A DNA stretch of 9,445 nucleotides, from positions 1-9,445 of the forward strand of contig JACMIS010000117.1 in NCBI GenBank assembly GCA_014381035.1. Reading direction: 5' to 3'. Shown piece after piece: positions 1 to 6,163 of this stretch (within the stretch, counting starts at the first letter, position 1; every line of letters begins with the position of its first letter). A program made the position numbers and the translations under genes. This DNA is from Armatimonadota bacterium (lineage in GTDB: Bacteria > Armatimonadota > Armatimonadia > Armatimonadales > Armatimonadaceae). The notes under the pieces were generated by a model. That model saw only the letters and a program-made list of their open reading frames with translations. It had not been told where the DNA came from and did no database searches.

Positions 1-1
1 A

Positions 2-388
2 CTTCTACCCGCCGATTTCACCTGCCGCACGACGTGGTCGGAAACGTTGCGCTTCGCCGAATCACTTCCCGGTTTGGGCGAGGCGCGGGACCTGTTCGGC
101 GATGGCTCCTGCCTTCTCGTTTCGCTACCCGGTCATGCCCGAGGGCAGATAGGGCTACTGGCACGCACAACGCAAAGCGAAACGCTGCTCTTCCTCGCCG
201 ACGCGACCTACTCGGCACAGGCGATCCGGGAAAACAGACCGTTTCACCCGGCGACCCGTTTTTTCACCGACGATACCGATGCCGCCCACCAGACATTGCA
301 GGCACTGCGCGAATACCATCGGGTGTGCCCCGAAACATGGCTGCTGCCGACACACTGCCCGGAGGTTTTCGCCCGATGCGTTCCATAA
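2..388 (+). CDS. Metallo-beta-lactamase-fold hydrolase, C-terminal fragment
   Basis: The reading frame is open from the left edge of the window to TAA at 386-388, so only the last 128 residues are visible and the true start lies outside. The fragment carries the three later metal-ligand positions of the MBL fold: His45 in LPGHARGQ, Asp67 in FLADATY and His118 in LPTHCPE (numbering from the first visible codon). In AiiA-type lactonases and related hydrolases these positions complete the dinuclear zinc site; the earlier HxHxDH motif would be upstream of the window. The substrate cannot be told; a lactone, thioester or other ester is possible. The next gene starts before this one ends (13-bp overlap), which implies translational coupling and a shared pathway with the adenylate-forming enzyme and ketoacyl synthase. 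A TTG at 47 in the same frame is not a credible start, because it would remove the strands before the metal-binding His. Confidence 0.85.
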   Translation, partial: LLPADFTCRTTWSETLRFAESLPGLGEARDLFGDGSCLLVSLPGHARGQIGLLARTTQSETLLFLADATYSAQAIRENRPFHPATRFFTDDTDAAHQTLQALREYHRVCPETWLLPTHCPEVFARCVP

Positions 389-1845
389 ACCCGTTGGTCC
401 CTTATCACTTTATCCGTGCCGGGTGGGCGTTTCGCCATCTGCGTGCCGCCAATCCCGCAACGTATCGAATCAACAACGACGAAATGATTGACCCGCTCCG
501 CCGCTATCAGGATGAACGCGCCGGTCGCATCGTCGCCTACGCCGCGAGGCACAGTCCGTTCTACCGGCGGCACTGGGACGGATATGACCTCGGGGATTGG
601 TGCAACCTGCCGGTGGTGGACAAGGCCACGATGATGGCGAATTTCGATACCTTCAACACGCGGGGCGTTTCACGCGAAGAAGCGTTCGCCGTCGCCCTGC
701 GTGCCGAACGGGAACGCGATTTCGCCCCGACGGTGCGCGGCAATCTGACGGTGGGATTATCAAGTGGTACGTCGGGACACCGGGGTGCGTTTCTCGTCTC
801 CCCGACCGAAACGGCGGCGTGGGCAGGGACCATATTGCAACGCGTTCTGCACCAACTGCCGCGTTCGGGTTACCGCGTCGCGTTTTTTCTGCGCTCTAAC
901 AGCAATCTGTATGAGCAGGTTGATGGTCGCGTCCGGTTTCGCTGGTTCGACCTGATGACGCCGACTCTCGAAGCCGTCTCCACACTCAACGTTTACGCAC
1001 CCGATCTGCTGATCGGACCGCCATCGCTGTTACTGGCACTCGCCGAAATGTCTAAGCGTGGCATGTTGACCATCCGACCGGAACGGTTGGTCTCCGTCGC
1101 GGAAACGTTGGAAGCGCAGGACAAATCCGAATTAGAATCCACCTTCGGCGTTCCGGTCGGGCAGGTGTACCAGTGTACGGAAGGTTTTCTCGCCGCGACC
1201 TGTCTCTACGGGCGGCTACACATCAACGAGGACCTGGTTGCGATCCAATACGAGCGGTTGGGGGAAAACATTACTCCTTCCCCCAACCCCCTCCCCATCT
1301 TCGATAGGAGAGGGGGAGGGGTAACCCGGGTATCGCCGATCATTACCGACCTGTGGCGGCGAACGCAACCGATGATCCGGTATCGGCTCGGGGACGTGCT
1401 GACGCTCGACGATGATGCGACTCTGTGCCCGTGCGGTTCCGGCTTTCGGGTGATCCGCACTATCGAAGGGCGGTGCGACGATGTTTGCACCTTCCCCGAC
1501 GCTTCTACCGGCGAACCGCGCCGATTTTACCCGGATACGATCCGCCGTATGATTCTGCTCGCCGATGCGCGAATTACGGATTACGCCGCCGTTCAGGACG
1601 CGTCTGGCAATCTAACGATCCATCTCGACATCGGCGAGGGTATAGATTTTGCAGAAGTCCGGGATAGTGTTCTGCGTAGTGCCGCGGATATTCTTACGCA
1701 ATACGGTTGTTGTGCGAGACGATTGGAGATCGGCGAAGGATTGCCGCGAACGCATGCAGGGGCAAAACGTCGCCGGGTAATCTCGCTCGTAAAAGATTTC
1801 GATAATTCACGGTTCGAAAGTCCCGGCTCGCGATCCGTAAAGTGA
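376..1845 (+). CDS. Adenylate-forming enzyme, coenzyme F390 synthetase-related
   Basis: This 489-residue protein belongs to the ANL superfamily, on the PaaK / F390-synthetase-like side. Visible motifs, in order, are the nucleotide-binding loop LSSGTSGHRG (128-137, without the usual Lys), YQCTEG (265-270), RYRLGD (335-340), a CPCGSG cysteine motif (351-356) typical of phenylacetate-CoA-ligase relatives, EGRCDD (364-369) and a C-terminal GAKRRRV, with Lys464 at the catalytic-lysine position. It probably activates a carboxylic acid as an acyl-adenylate and may pass it to CoA or a carrier protein; the substrate is unknown. I chose ATG 376 because GGAGG lies at 361-365 and because the longer frame back to 34 only shadows the preceding gene. 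Homologues I recall sit beside a KAS III gene, as here. True F390 synthetase activity is unlikely, since nothing in the window points to F420 metabolism. Residues about 299-317 (TPSPNPLPIFDRRGGG) come from a palindromic repeat lying in frame. Confidence 0.88.
   Translation: MRSINPLVPYHFIRAGWAFRHLRAANPATYRINNDEMIDPLRRYQDERAGRIVAYAARHSPFYRRHWDGYDLGDWCNLPVVDKATMMANFDTFNTRGVSREEAFAVALRAERERDFAPTVRGNLTVGLSSGTSGHRGAFLVSPTETAAWAGTILQRVLHQLPRSGYRVAFFLRSNSNLYEQVDGRVRFRWFDLMTPTLEAVSTLNVYAPDLLIGPPSLLLALAEMSKRGMLTIRPERLVSVAETLEAQDKSELESTFGVPVGQVYQCTEGFLAATCLYGRLHINEDLVAIQYERLGENITPSPNPLPIFDRRGGGVTRVSPIITDLWRRTQPMIRYRLGDVLTLDDDATLCPCGSGFRVIRTIEGRCDDVCTFPDASTGEPRRFYPDTIRRMILLADARITDYAAVQDASGNLTIHLDIGEGIDFAEVRDSVLRSAADILTQYGCCARRLEIGEGLPRTHAGAKRRRVISLVKDFDNSRFESPGSRSVK
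1271..1324. repeat. GC-rich imperfect palindrome inside the adenylate-forming gene
   Basis: Bases 1271-1283 (TTACTCCTTCCCC) pair with 1312-1324 (GGGGGAGGGGTAA) over 13 consecutive positions, two of them G-T. Inside the left part a second C-run at 1288-1296 can pair perfectly with 1313-1321 as an alternative 9-bp stem. The ends read TTAC...GTAA. The 54-base element is a multiple of three, contains no stop in the coding frame, and translates as a Pro/Gly-rich stretch with no resemblance to its surroundings. This looks like a REP- or MITE-like dispersed repeat that inserted in frame; whether other copies exist cannot be seen from one window. Confidence 0.6.
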
Positions 1846-1914
1846 GCCATTCGTCTCATGCGAGGTGGTGAACCATGACGGATAATAACGATACAAGAAA
1901 GGAAGCCGACACCG

Positions 1915-2922
1915 ATGTATACCAAAACTGTTTCTCTGCCCGTTAAAATTGCTGGTCTGGGTACGTACCTGCCGGAAAGGATTGTCGCCAACGACGAGTT
2001 GGAACAAAGCCTCGATCTCATACCGGGTTGGATCGCGAAGCGCACGGGGATTTGCGAACGCCGTTATAACACCGGCGAAACCGCGATCTATCAGGCGGCG
2101 GAAGCGGTTCGGGTCGCACTCGCCTGCGCCGGACGAACGGTGGCGGACGTAGACGCGTTCGTCGGGGCATCGTCCGGTCCCCAACAGTTGATCCCTTGCA
2201 ACGCCGCTCTGCTCCAGCGTGAACTCGGCGCACCGGACGGGGGCAGTATGTGTTTCGACATCAATGCGACGTGTCTGTCGTTCCCGGTCGCGCTACATAC
2301 TGTTGCCCCGCTTGTCGCATCAGGCACCTACCAATGCGTGGTGATTTTCAGCACCGAAATCGCCTCGCGTTCGCTGAACCCCGACCAGAAAGAAAGCGCG
2401 GTATTGTTCGGTGACGGAGCGGCGGCTGTCATCATCGTCCGTACCCCGGAGGGTGAATCGTCCGCGCTCCATCTGGCGCGTTTTGCTACCTATTCCTCCG
2501 GCGCGGAACATACCCAGTTTCGCGGCGCGGGTTCGCGACACCACCCGAACGATCCTCTCACGGCGACGGCGATGAATCAATTCGATATGAACGGTCCTGC
2601 GGTATTTCTGCAAGGCGCACGGGCGATGCCACTTTTCCTGGACGGATTTTTCGCGGCGTTGGGTGTACCACGGCACGCTTTCGCGCATGTCGTTCCGCAT
2701 CAAGCGAGTGGTCACGCGGTAGATCTCCTGCACAAGCGGCTCGGGTTCTGCCCCGGTCAGGTAGTGCGCAATATCGAGACGCGGGGGAACTGTATCGCGG
2801 CATCCATCCCTATCGCACTGACGGAAGCGGTAGCAGCCGGACGGATCGAACGGGGCGACTCCGTTTTACTCGTCGGAACCGGCGCGGGACTAACATTGGG
2901 CGCACTGGCATTGACCTATTGA
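1915..2922 (+). CDS. Beta-ketoacyl-ACP synthase III (FabH-like) family protein
   Basis: This 335-residue thiolase-fold enzyme has the usual KAS III length. The catalytic triad is intact: Cys120 in DINATCLSF, His262 in VVPHQASGHAV and Asn292 in GNCIAASIPIAL. FDMNGPAVF (223-231) and the glycine-rich end VGTGAGLTLGAL also match the family. Such enzymes load an acyl group from a thioester onto Cys and condense it with malonyl-ACP, or, in divergent members, transfer it to another acceptor. Its place directly behind an adenylate-forming enzyme and an MBL hydrolase suggests a dedicated secondary pathway rather than the housekeeping FabH of fatty-acid synthesis, and no acpP, fabD or fabG lies next to it. 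The ATG at 1915 is preceded by AAAGGAAG (1898-1905) at a reasonable spacing. A 69-bp gap separates it from the preceding gene. Specificity cannot be predicted. Confidence 0.92.
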   Translation: MYTKTVSLPVKIAGLGTYLPERIVANDELEQSLDLIPGWIAKRTGICERRYNTGETAIYQAAEAVRVALACAGRTVADVDAFVGASSGPQQLIPCNAALLQRELGAPDGGSMCFDINATCLSFPVALHTVAPLVASGTYQCVVIFSTEIASRSLNPDQKESAVLFGDGAAAVIIVRTPEGESSALHLARFATYSSGAEHTQFRGAGSRHHPNDPLTATAMNQFDMNGPAVFLQGARAMPLFLDGFFAALGVPRHAFAHVVPHQASGHAVDLLHKRLGFCPGQVVRNIETRGNCIAASIPIALTEAVAAGRIERGDSVLLVGTGAGLTLGALALTY

Positions 2923-2955
2923 ACACGTCGTTTCGCGGGAACCGTAGCAACCGGG

Positions 2956-2961
2956 TACAAT
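2956..2961 (+). promoter_or_regulatory. Possible -10 element for a leaderless transcript
   Basis: TACAAT matches the sigma-70 -10 consensus at five of six positions and ends 6 nt before the GTG at 2968. Transcription from it would begin at or next to the start codon. No convincing -35 hexamer lies 16-18 nt upstream, and the GGGAG at 2962-2966 is too close to GTG to serve as a normal ribosome binding site. Support is positional only. Confidence 0.3.
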
Positions 2962-2967
2962 GGGAGC

Positions 2968-3675
2968 GTGTTGAACGGAATCATTTCGCCCATTGTCGCG
3001 CAAGTATTACTCGTCGTTGTGTTGATCGCGGCGACACTGTTTGTTTTGCGCGTGGTGCTACGAACGCGCAAGCGAACGCCGATAACCCAGATACTATCCG
3101 CGTTGCCGGAGGAAGCCGTTGCCGCGCTCGCCGAGGAGTTGCCCCAACTGACGACCCAGTACCGCGTTTCCGCACCGATCACACGACTGACGCCGCCTGC
3201 GCAGCTTCCCGCCCCGCCCATCGTGGAGATCCGTCTCGGTAAACGCCCGTTGCAGTTCACTCCGGTGGATATTGCGCGTCCCCAGGTCCCCGAACGGTAT
3301 GAATCGGCAACAGAAAAATCGGCGGATGCGACCGATGTCGCGTTGTTCGCCCTTTGCACGCTGGAAGAAGGCGGCGCGGAGACCATTCAGAATCAGATCA
3401 AGGATTTCGACAAGGTAAAGGACGCACCGAGCGTCGTCCGTCTCGTCCCCACGCAAACCGTCGCCGGGGATTATGTCGTTATCGCCCGTGTTTTATCGCA
3501 TCGGCGCGACACCGTTTCGGAAGGTGTACCGGTGATCGCGTACCGCGCAGAAGTTATCAAGAACCCGGACACACACCTCGTGATCGAACTCGCCGTACCC
3601 GACGAGGGACAGCCTCCTTTCGCGGACAGCACGATGGTACATGGCACCGCCCGACTTTACGGCTACCTTCCGTAG
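2968..3675 (+). CDS. Membrane-anchored protein of unknown function
   Basis: The 235-residue product starts with one strongly hydrophobic helix (about 8-30, VAQVLLVVVLIAATLFVLRVV) followed by a basic RTRKRTP stretch. This predicts a single-pass anchor with the rest of the chain in the cytoplasm by the positive-inside rule. The remainder is soluble: an acidic segment with EELPQLTTQY, a Pro-rich linker (about 70-95) and a C-terminal domain rich in beta-type sequence (DYVVIARVL, VPVIAYRAEVI, HLVIELAVP). I do not recognise the family and see no catalytic motif. The start could be GTG 2968 or TTG 2971; GTG fits a leaderless start behind TACAAT, whereas TTG leaves slightly more room for the GGGAG. 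The gene lies 45 bp after the ketoacyl synthase gene, and its stop codon overlaps the ribosome binding site of the next gene, so those two are probably co-translated. Confidence 0.75.
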   Translation: MLNGIISPIVAQVLLVVVLIAATLFVLRVVLRTRKRTPITQILSALPEEAVAALAEELPQLTTQYRVSAPITRLTPPAQLPAPPIVEIRLGKRPLQFTPVDIARPQVPERYESATEKSADATDVALFALCTLEEGGAETIQNQIKDFDKVKDAPSVVRLVPTQTVAGDYVVIARVLSHRRDTVSEGVPVIAYRAEVIKNPDTHLVIELAVPDEGQPPFADSTMVHGTARLYGYLP

Positions 3676-3683
3676 GAAAAACT

Positions 3684-4187
3684 ATGCCCGCACATACACC
3701 GAATCCCTTCCCGACCGAACATCCCGCCAGCGCGATTTACGATACGTTGACCGCCGAACGGAGTGGCGATGCGCCCTTGTTACCGAAACAGATCTATCGC
3801 GCTGGTCTTCAGCAAGCAATCGGCGACCTGCACCGTGCCGGAAACGTTTCCTATAACGTCGCTGCGCTTCTGCACTTGATGAACGACGATTTAGACGCGG
3901 CGCATGTGCTTTCCCAAGCGCACGAGGACGACGCGACTGCGAACTATGTCCATCAGATCGTCCACCGGCGCGAGGGCGACTTCGGCAACACCCGCTACTG
4001 GGTCATGAAGACCGGACCGCACCCGTTTTATGCCGAACTCGCCTCCCTTGCCCAGACCGCCGGACAAACCGAATGGAGCGCGAACGAGATGGTGACCTGG
4101 GCGACACGCGGCGAACATTTCGCGCCGCGTCTATCGGACGCGGAAACGCAAGCATTGCTGGCGTGGTGCCTTAGAAGCGGTCAATAA
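3684..4187 (+). CDS. Conserved protein of unknown function with HRREGDF motif
   Basis: The product is 167 residues, soluble, with no signal peptide. It contains a striking run of patterned residues: LHLMNDDLDAAH (63-74), then YVHQIVHRREGDFGNTRYW (88-106) and GPHPFY (111-116). I recall proteins of this pattern (a short acidic helix ending in His, then HRRE-D-F/Y-N-x-x-YW, then G-x-HP) in several environmental phyla, annotated only as hypothetical; no function is known to me. The alternating helical character resembles a degenerate TPR-type helix pair, and the clustered His, Arg and Asp could bind a ligand or metal, but that is speculation. ATG 3684 is chosen because AGGA at 3674-3677 sits 6 nt upstream and overlaps the previous stop codon; the longer frame back to 3354 only shadows the preceding gene. 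It ends 15 bp from the end of the convergent protease gene, with no obvious terminator between them. Confidence 0.82.
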   Translation: MPAHTPNPFPTEHPASAIYDTLTAERSGDAPLLPKQIYRAGLQQAIGDLHRAGNVSYNVAALLHLMNDDLDAAHVLSQAHEDDATANYVHQIVHRREGDFGNTRYWVMKTGPHPFYAELASLAQTAGQTEWSANEMVTWATRGEHFAPRLSDAETQALLAWCLRSGQ

Positions 4188-4202
4188 GACGGTCTCAAGA
4201 AC

Positions 4203-5654
4203 TCATCGTCGCGCTTGCTTCGCCTTCCATGATTCCGCCTTGCGACGCATCACACGGATTTGATCATTCGTGAAACGGTCGTTACCGTCCGCGGATGCCA
4301 TGATGTTGTCGCGCGTCACAAACAGGTAGAGAGTTTCCCGCCCGGGAAGGTTAAGGGGAATGATCCGTGAGCGGTCGCGTGACGTGCCCCAGAAGCCGAT
4401 GCCGGGGTTCGGGGGGGTATCCCGAACCCCGGTACGATAATCACCATCGATAGCGTGTTCGGGATGCTCCTTGTCCCCGCCGCTGGCTATATATTCCAGA
4501 CATGCCGTCGCGATCATTACCTCGTCAAGCGTTTTGGAATGTCGAACCACGCTATCCTGGCTTGTATGGTATAGTCCAAGCGCGTGCCCCAGTTCATGCG
4601 CCCAGACCCGGGGTTTCATCGAACTGGTGCGGATGTAGTACCCACGCCCATCGGTGCGCAGTCCATAGCCGCCATGGCTGACTCCGAGTCGGACAGACCA
4701 TGTTTTCGCTCGCTCGCTCCATCGCCATTCCGAACCGCGATGCGCGATCAGCGTCAGCCGATCCGGACGCTCATCAGCCACCGTCTGGAATGCTTTCAAA
4801 TGTTCCGCCAACCCGATCTCTGCCGGTTTTGAATCGGCACTTCCCGAACGGACGCGCTGGGCGGGGGCGTCGAAGTCCAGGTCAAGGTAATCGTCTCGCC
4901 GTGTTTCGAACTCCTTCGGGTCACACACGAACCGGATTCGGGCGGGGCGAAAAAGCTCGTTCACCGCAAGGATCTGTTTTTCGACCAACGCTTGTGTTAG
5001 CACGGTACGGGAGCGATCCGTGAATTCGGCGGTTCCCTGAGAATCGAGAATATGCAGCACACGAATCGGGATCTCGATGATCGGAGCGGACTCGCTTGTC
5101 GGCAGAGAGATTGCCAGATCGTTGCCAACAAACGCGATGTCGTCCACGAGAATATGACCGCGCCGGTCCGAGGCAGTCGCATCCGTGATTTCGAGATGCG
5201 CCGTCCTGCCGACAAACTCAGAAACGTCCCACGAACGGGTAATGAGTTGTGACGAATCCTCTCCGGTTTTCGTCCGCACAATCTTCCCATCGAGGACAAG
5301 ATTGATACACGCTTCACGGGGATGAAAGCCGCCGGCGATTTTGAACGTTATCATCGGCTTGGTAAGCGTAAAATCCTGCGAAATGGCTCTGCCTGTCGCC
5401 GCATTGCCTTTACGCAAGTGCAGGCTACATAGAAACGCACTCCCACCGACGCCACGTATCTTCCCAGAAAAGGATGCCTCTGTCGCGGGAGCGGAGCCGA
5501 ACGCGTCCCCTTCGATTATCCAGCCGTCGAAGGAACTTTTCTCGAAGTCAGCAAATGATTGAACGGGAAACTGCGCACAAACACGTGCCGCAAAGAGTAA
5601 CGGAAGTATTAACAGAAGCAGGACGATGCATAGAAGAGCATAGCAACGCAACAT
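4203..5654 (-). CDS. Secreted metzincin-like zinc metalloprotease with N-terminal levanase-type module
   Basis: Starting at ATG 5654 the product has 483 residues. A Sec signal peptide comes first (MLRCYALLC then a Leu-rich core, likely cleaved after ARVCA, about residue 28). Residues about 35-177 resemble the beta-sandwich module found next to GH32 levanases (FADFE...FDGW, EGDAFGS, then HPREACINLVLDGK, SWDVSEF, HILVDDI). A protease domain follows (about 190-480) with the metzincin zinc motif HELGHALGLYH at 353-363, where Glu354 is catalytic and His353, His357 and His363 bind zinc. A Met-turn candidate, NIMA, lies at 450-453, an unusually long way from the zinc helix. Part of that gap is a Pro/Gly-rich stretch encoded by a palindrome. 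It is presumably exported and cleaves proteins. The frame is open further up to ATG 5747, overlapping yraN by 17 bp, and a TTG start behind AAGGAAG is also possible; I prefer 5654 because it gives a compact signal peptide, though it has no clear ribosome binding site. Confidence 0.85.
   Translation of the reverse strand: MLRCYALLCIVLLLLILPLLFAARVCAQFPVQSFADFEKSSFDGWIIEGDAFGSAPATEASFSGKIRGVGGSAFLCSLHLRKGNAATGRAISQDFTLTKPMITFKIAGGFHPREACINLVLDGKIVRTKTGEDSSQLITRSWDVSEFVGRTAHLEITDATASDRRGHILVDDIAFVGNDLAISLPTSESAPIIEIPIRVLHILDSQGTAEFTDRSRTVLTQALVEKQILAVNELFRPARIRFVCDPKEFETRRDDYLDLDFDAPAQRVRSGSADSKPAEIGLAEHLKAFQTVADERPDRLTLIAHRGSEWRWSERAKTWSVRLGVSHGGYGLRTDGRGYYIRTSSMKPRVWAHELGHALGLYHTSQDSVVRHSKTLDEVMIATACLEYIASGGDKEHPEHAIDGDYRTGVRDTPPNPGIGFWGTSRDRSRIIPLNLPGRETLYLFVTRDNIMASADGNDRFTNDQIRVMRRKAESWKAKQARR
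4402..4432. repeat. Perfect 12-bp-stem palindrome inside the metalloprotease gene
   Basis: CCGGGGTTCGGG at 4402-4413 is followed after 7 bases (GGGGTAT) by its exact reverse complement CCCGAACCCCGG at 4421-4432. A G-T pair can extend it outward by one position. On the minus strand it is translated as part of GVRDTPPNPGIG, between the zinc-binding helix and the Met-turn. Position inside a gene, plus no T-tract, argues against a transcription terminator. A dispersed palindromic repeat that inserted in frame is more likely. Its sequence is unrelated to the palindrome at 1271-1324. Confidence 0.6.
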
Positions 5655-5730
5655 AGGGACGGACGACTTTCGTAACACACAAGCGGTTGGCATACTGTTC
5701 GACGAAGTCAACCGTTCTTCCTTTGCTTGC

Positions 5731-6153
5731 TCACTCCTCCGGCGCATAAAACGCGGAGCGGATCAGTTCGCAGGTGCTGGATTCCTGCCCGCGAAACACG
5801 GATCGTCGTACCGCGACCACATCGAAGCGTAACGGGACTTCGGCGGAATCGTCCAGCAACCCGTTCCGCAGGGCATAGGCAATAGCAAGGCGGGCTATCT
5901 GTGCCTGCTTGGCGGGCGTGACGGATTCGGCGGGCGACTCGTCGCGGGTTTCCGGCGTCACCGTCCGCGTCTTCACTTCGACGAAGCAGAGCGTTTCACC
6001 GTCCCATCCGACGATATCCAATTCGCCCCCCAAACCATCGCGCTTCGAGCCGAGACGGACATTGGTATCCACGATTCGGTAGCCGTGTAGCGATTCTAAA
6101 AAGGCGACCGCTAACGCTTCTCCCGCGTCGCCGGTCGCCTTTCGCGTTGTCAT
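5731..6153 (-). CDS. yraN: UPF0102 family protein YraN
   Basis: The 140-residue product has the full family length and order: an N-terminal GDAGEALAVAFLE helix, GYRIVDTNVR, then the PD-(D/E)XK nuclease-like core GGELDIVGWDG...FVEVKTR (Asp46, Glu59, Lys61), SVTPAKQAQIARLAIAYAL and the closing RFDVVAVRR. The fold is that of restriction-endonuclease-like nucleases; the cellular role of YraN is poorly defined, and a link to DNA or RNA processing is usually assumed. A small expansion, GSKRDGLGGELD, lengthens the loop before the first acidic residue. ATG 6153 lies 10 bp after the peptidase stop codon and has only a weak upstream AAGAA, so translation probably depends on the preceding gene. The usual neighbours (rRNA methylase rsmI, ribonuclease HII) are not visible; here it sits between two exported proteases. 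Confidence 0.93.
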   Translation of the reverse strand: MTTRKATGDAGEALAVAFLESLHGYRIVDTNVRLGSKRDGLGGELDIVGWDGETLCFVEVKTRTVTPETRDESPAESVTPAKQAQIARLAIAYALRNGLLDDSAEVPLRFDVVAVRRSVFRGQESSTCELIRSAFYAPEE

Positions 6154-6163
6154 CGGTTCTTGC

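Noticed and set aside
34..375. N-terminal extension of the adenylate-forming frame
   Set aside because: It overlaps the MBL-fold gene in another frame, has low-complexity Arg-rich content and no ANL similarity; ATG 376 has a GGAGG upstream and begins family-like sequence.
376..1845. True coenzyme F390 synthetase
   Set aside because: The similarity is to the wider adenylate-forming clade; no F420 gene is visible and the KAS III neighbour points to acid activation.
1593..2045. - strand frame spanning the gap before the KAS III gene
   Set aside because: It covers parts of two well-supported + strand genes and has an Arg/Ser-rich composition without motifs.
2919..2924. TTGAAC as a -35 for the TACAAT at 2956
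   Set aside because: The spacing is 31 bases, far outside the 16-18 range of a sigma-70 promoter.
3354..3683. Upstream extension of the HRREGDF gene
   Set aside because: It lies entirely within the 235-aa membrane protein gene, is Arg-rich shadow sequence, and ATG 3684 has its own AGGA.
4188..4202. Transcription terminator between the convergent genes
   Set aside because: The 15-bp gap has no stable stem and no T-tract; only a weak 4-bp GACG/CGTC pairing reaches into the next gene.
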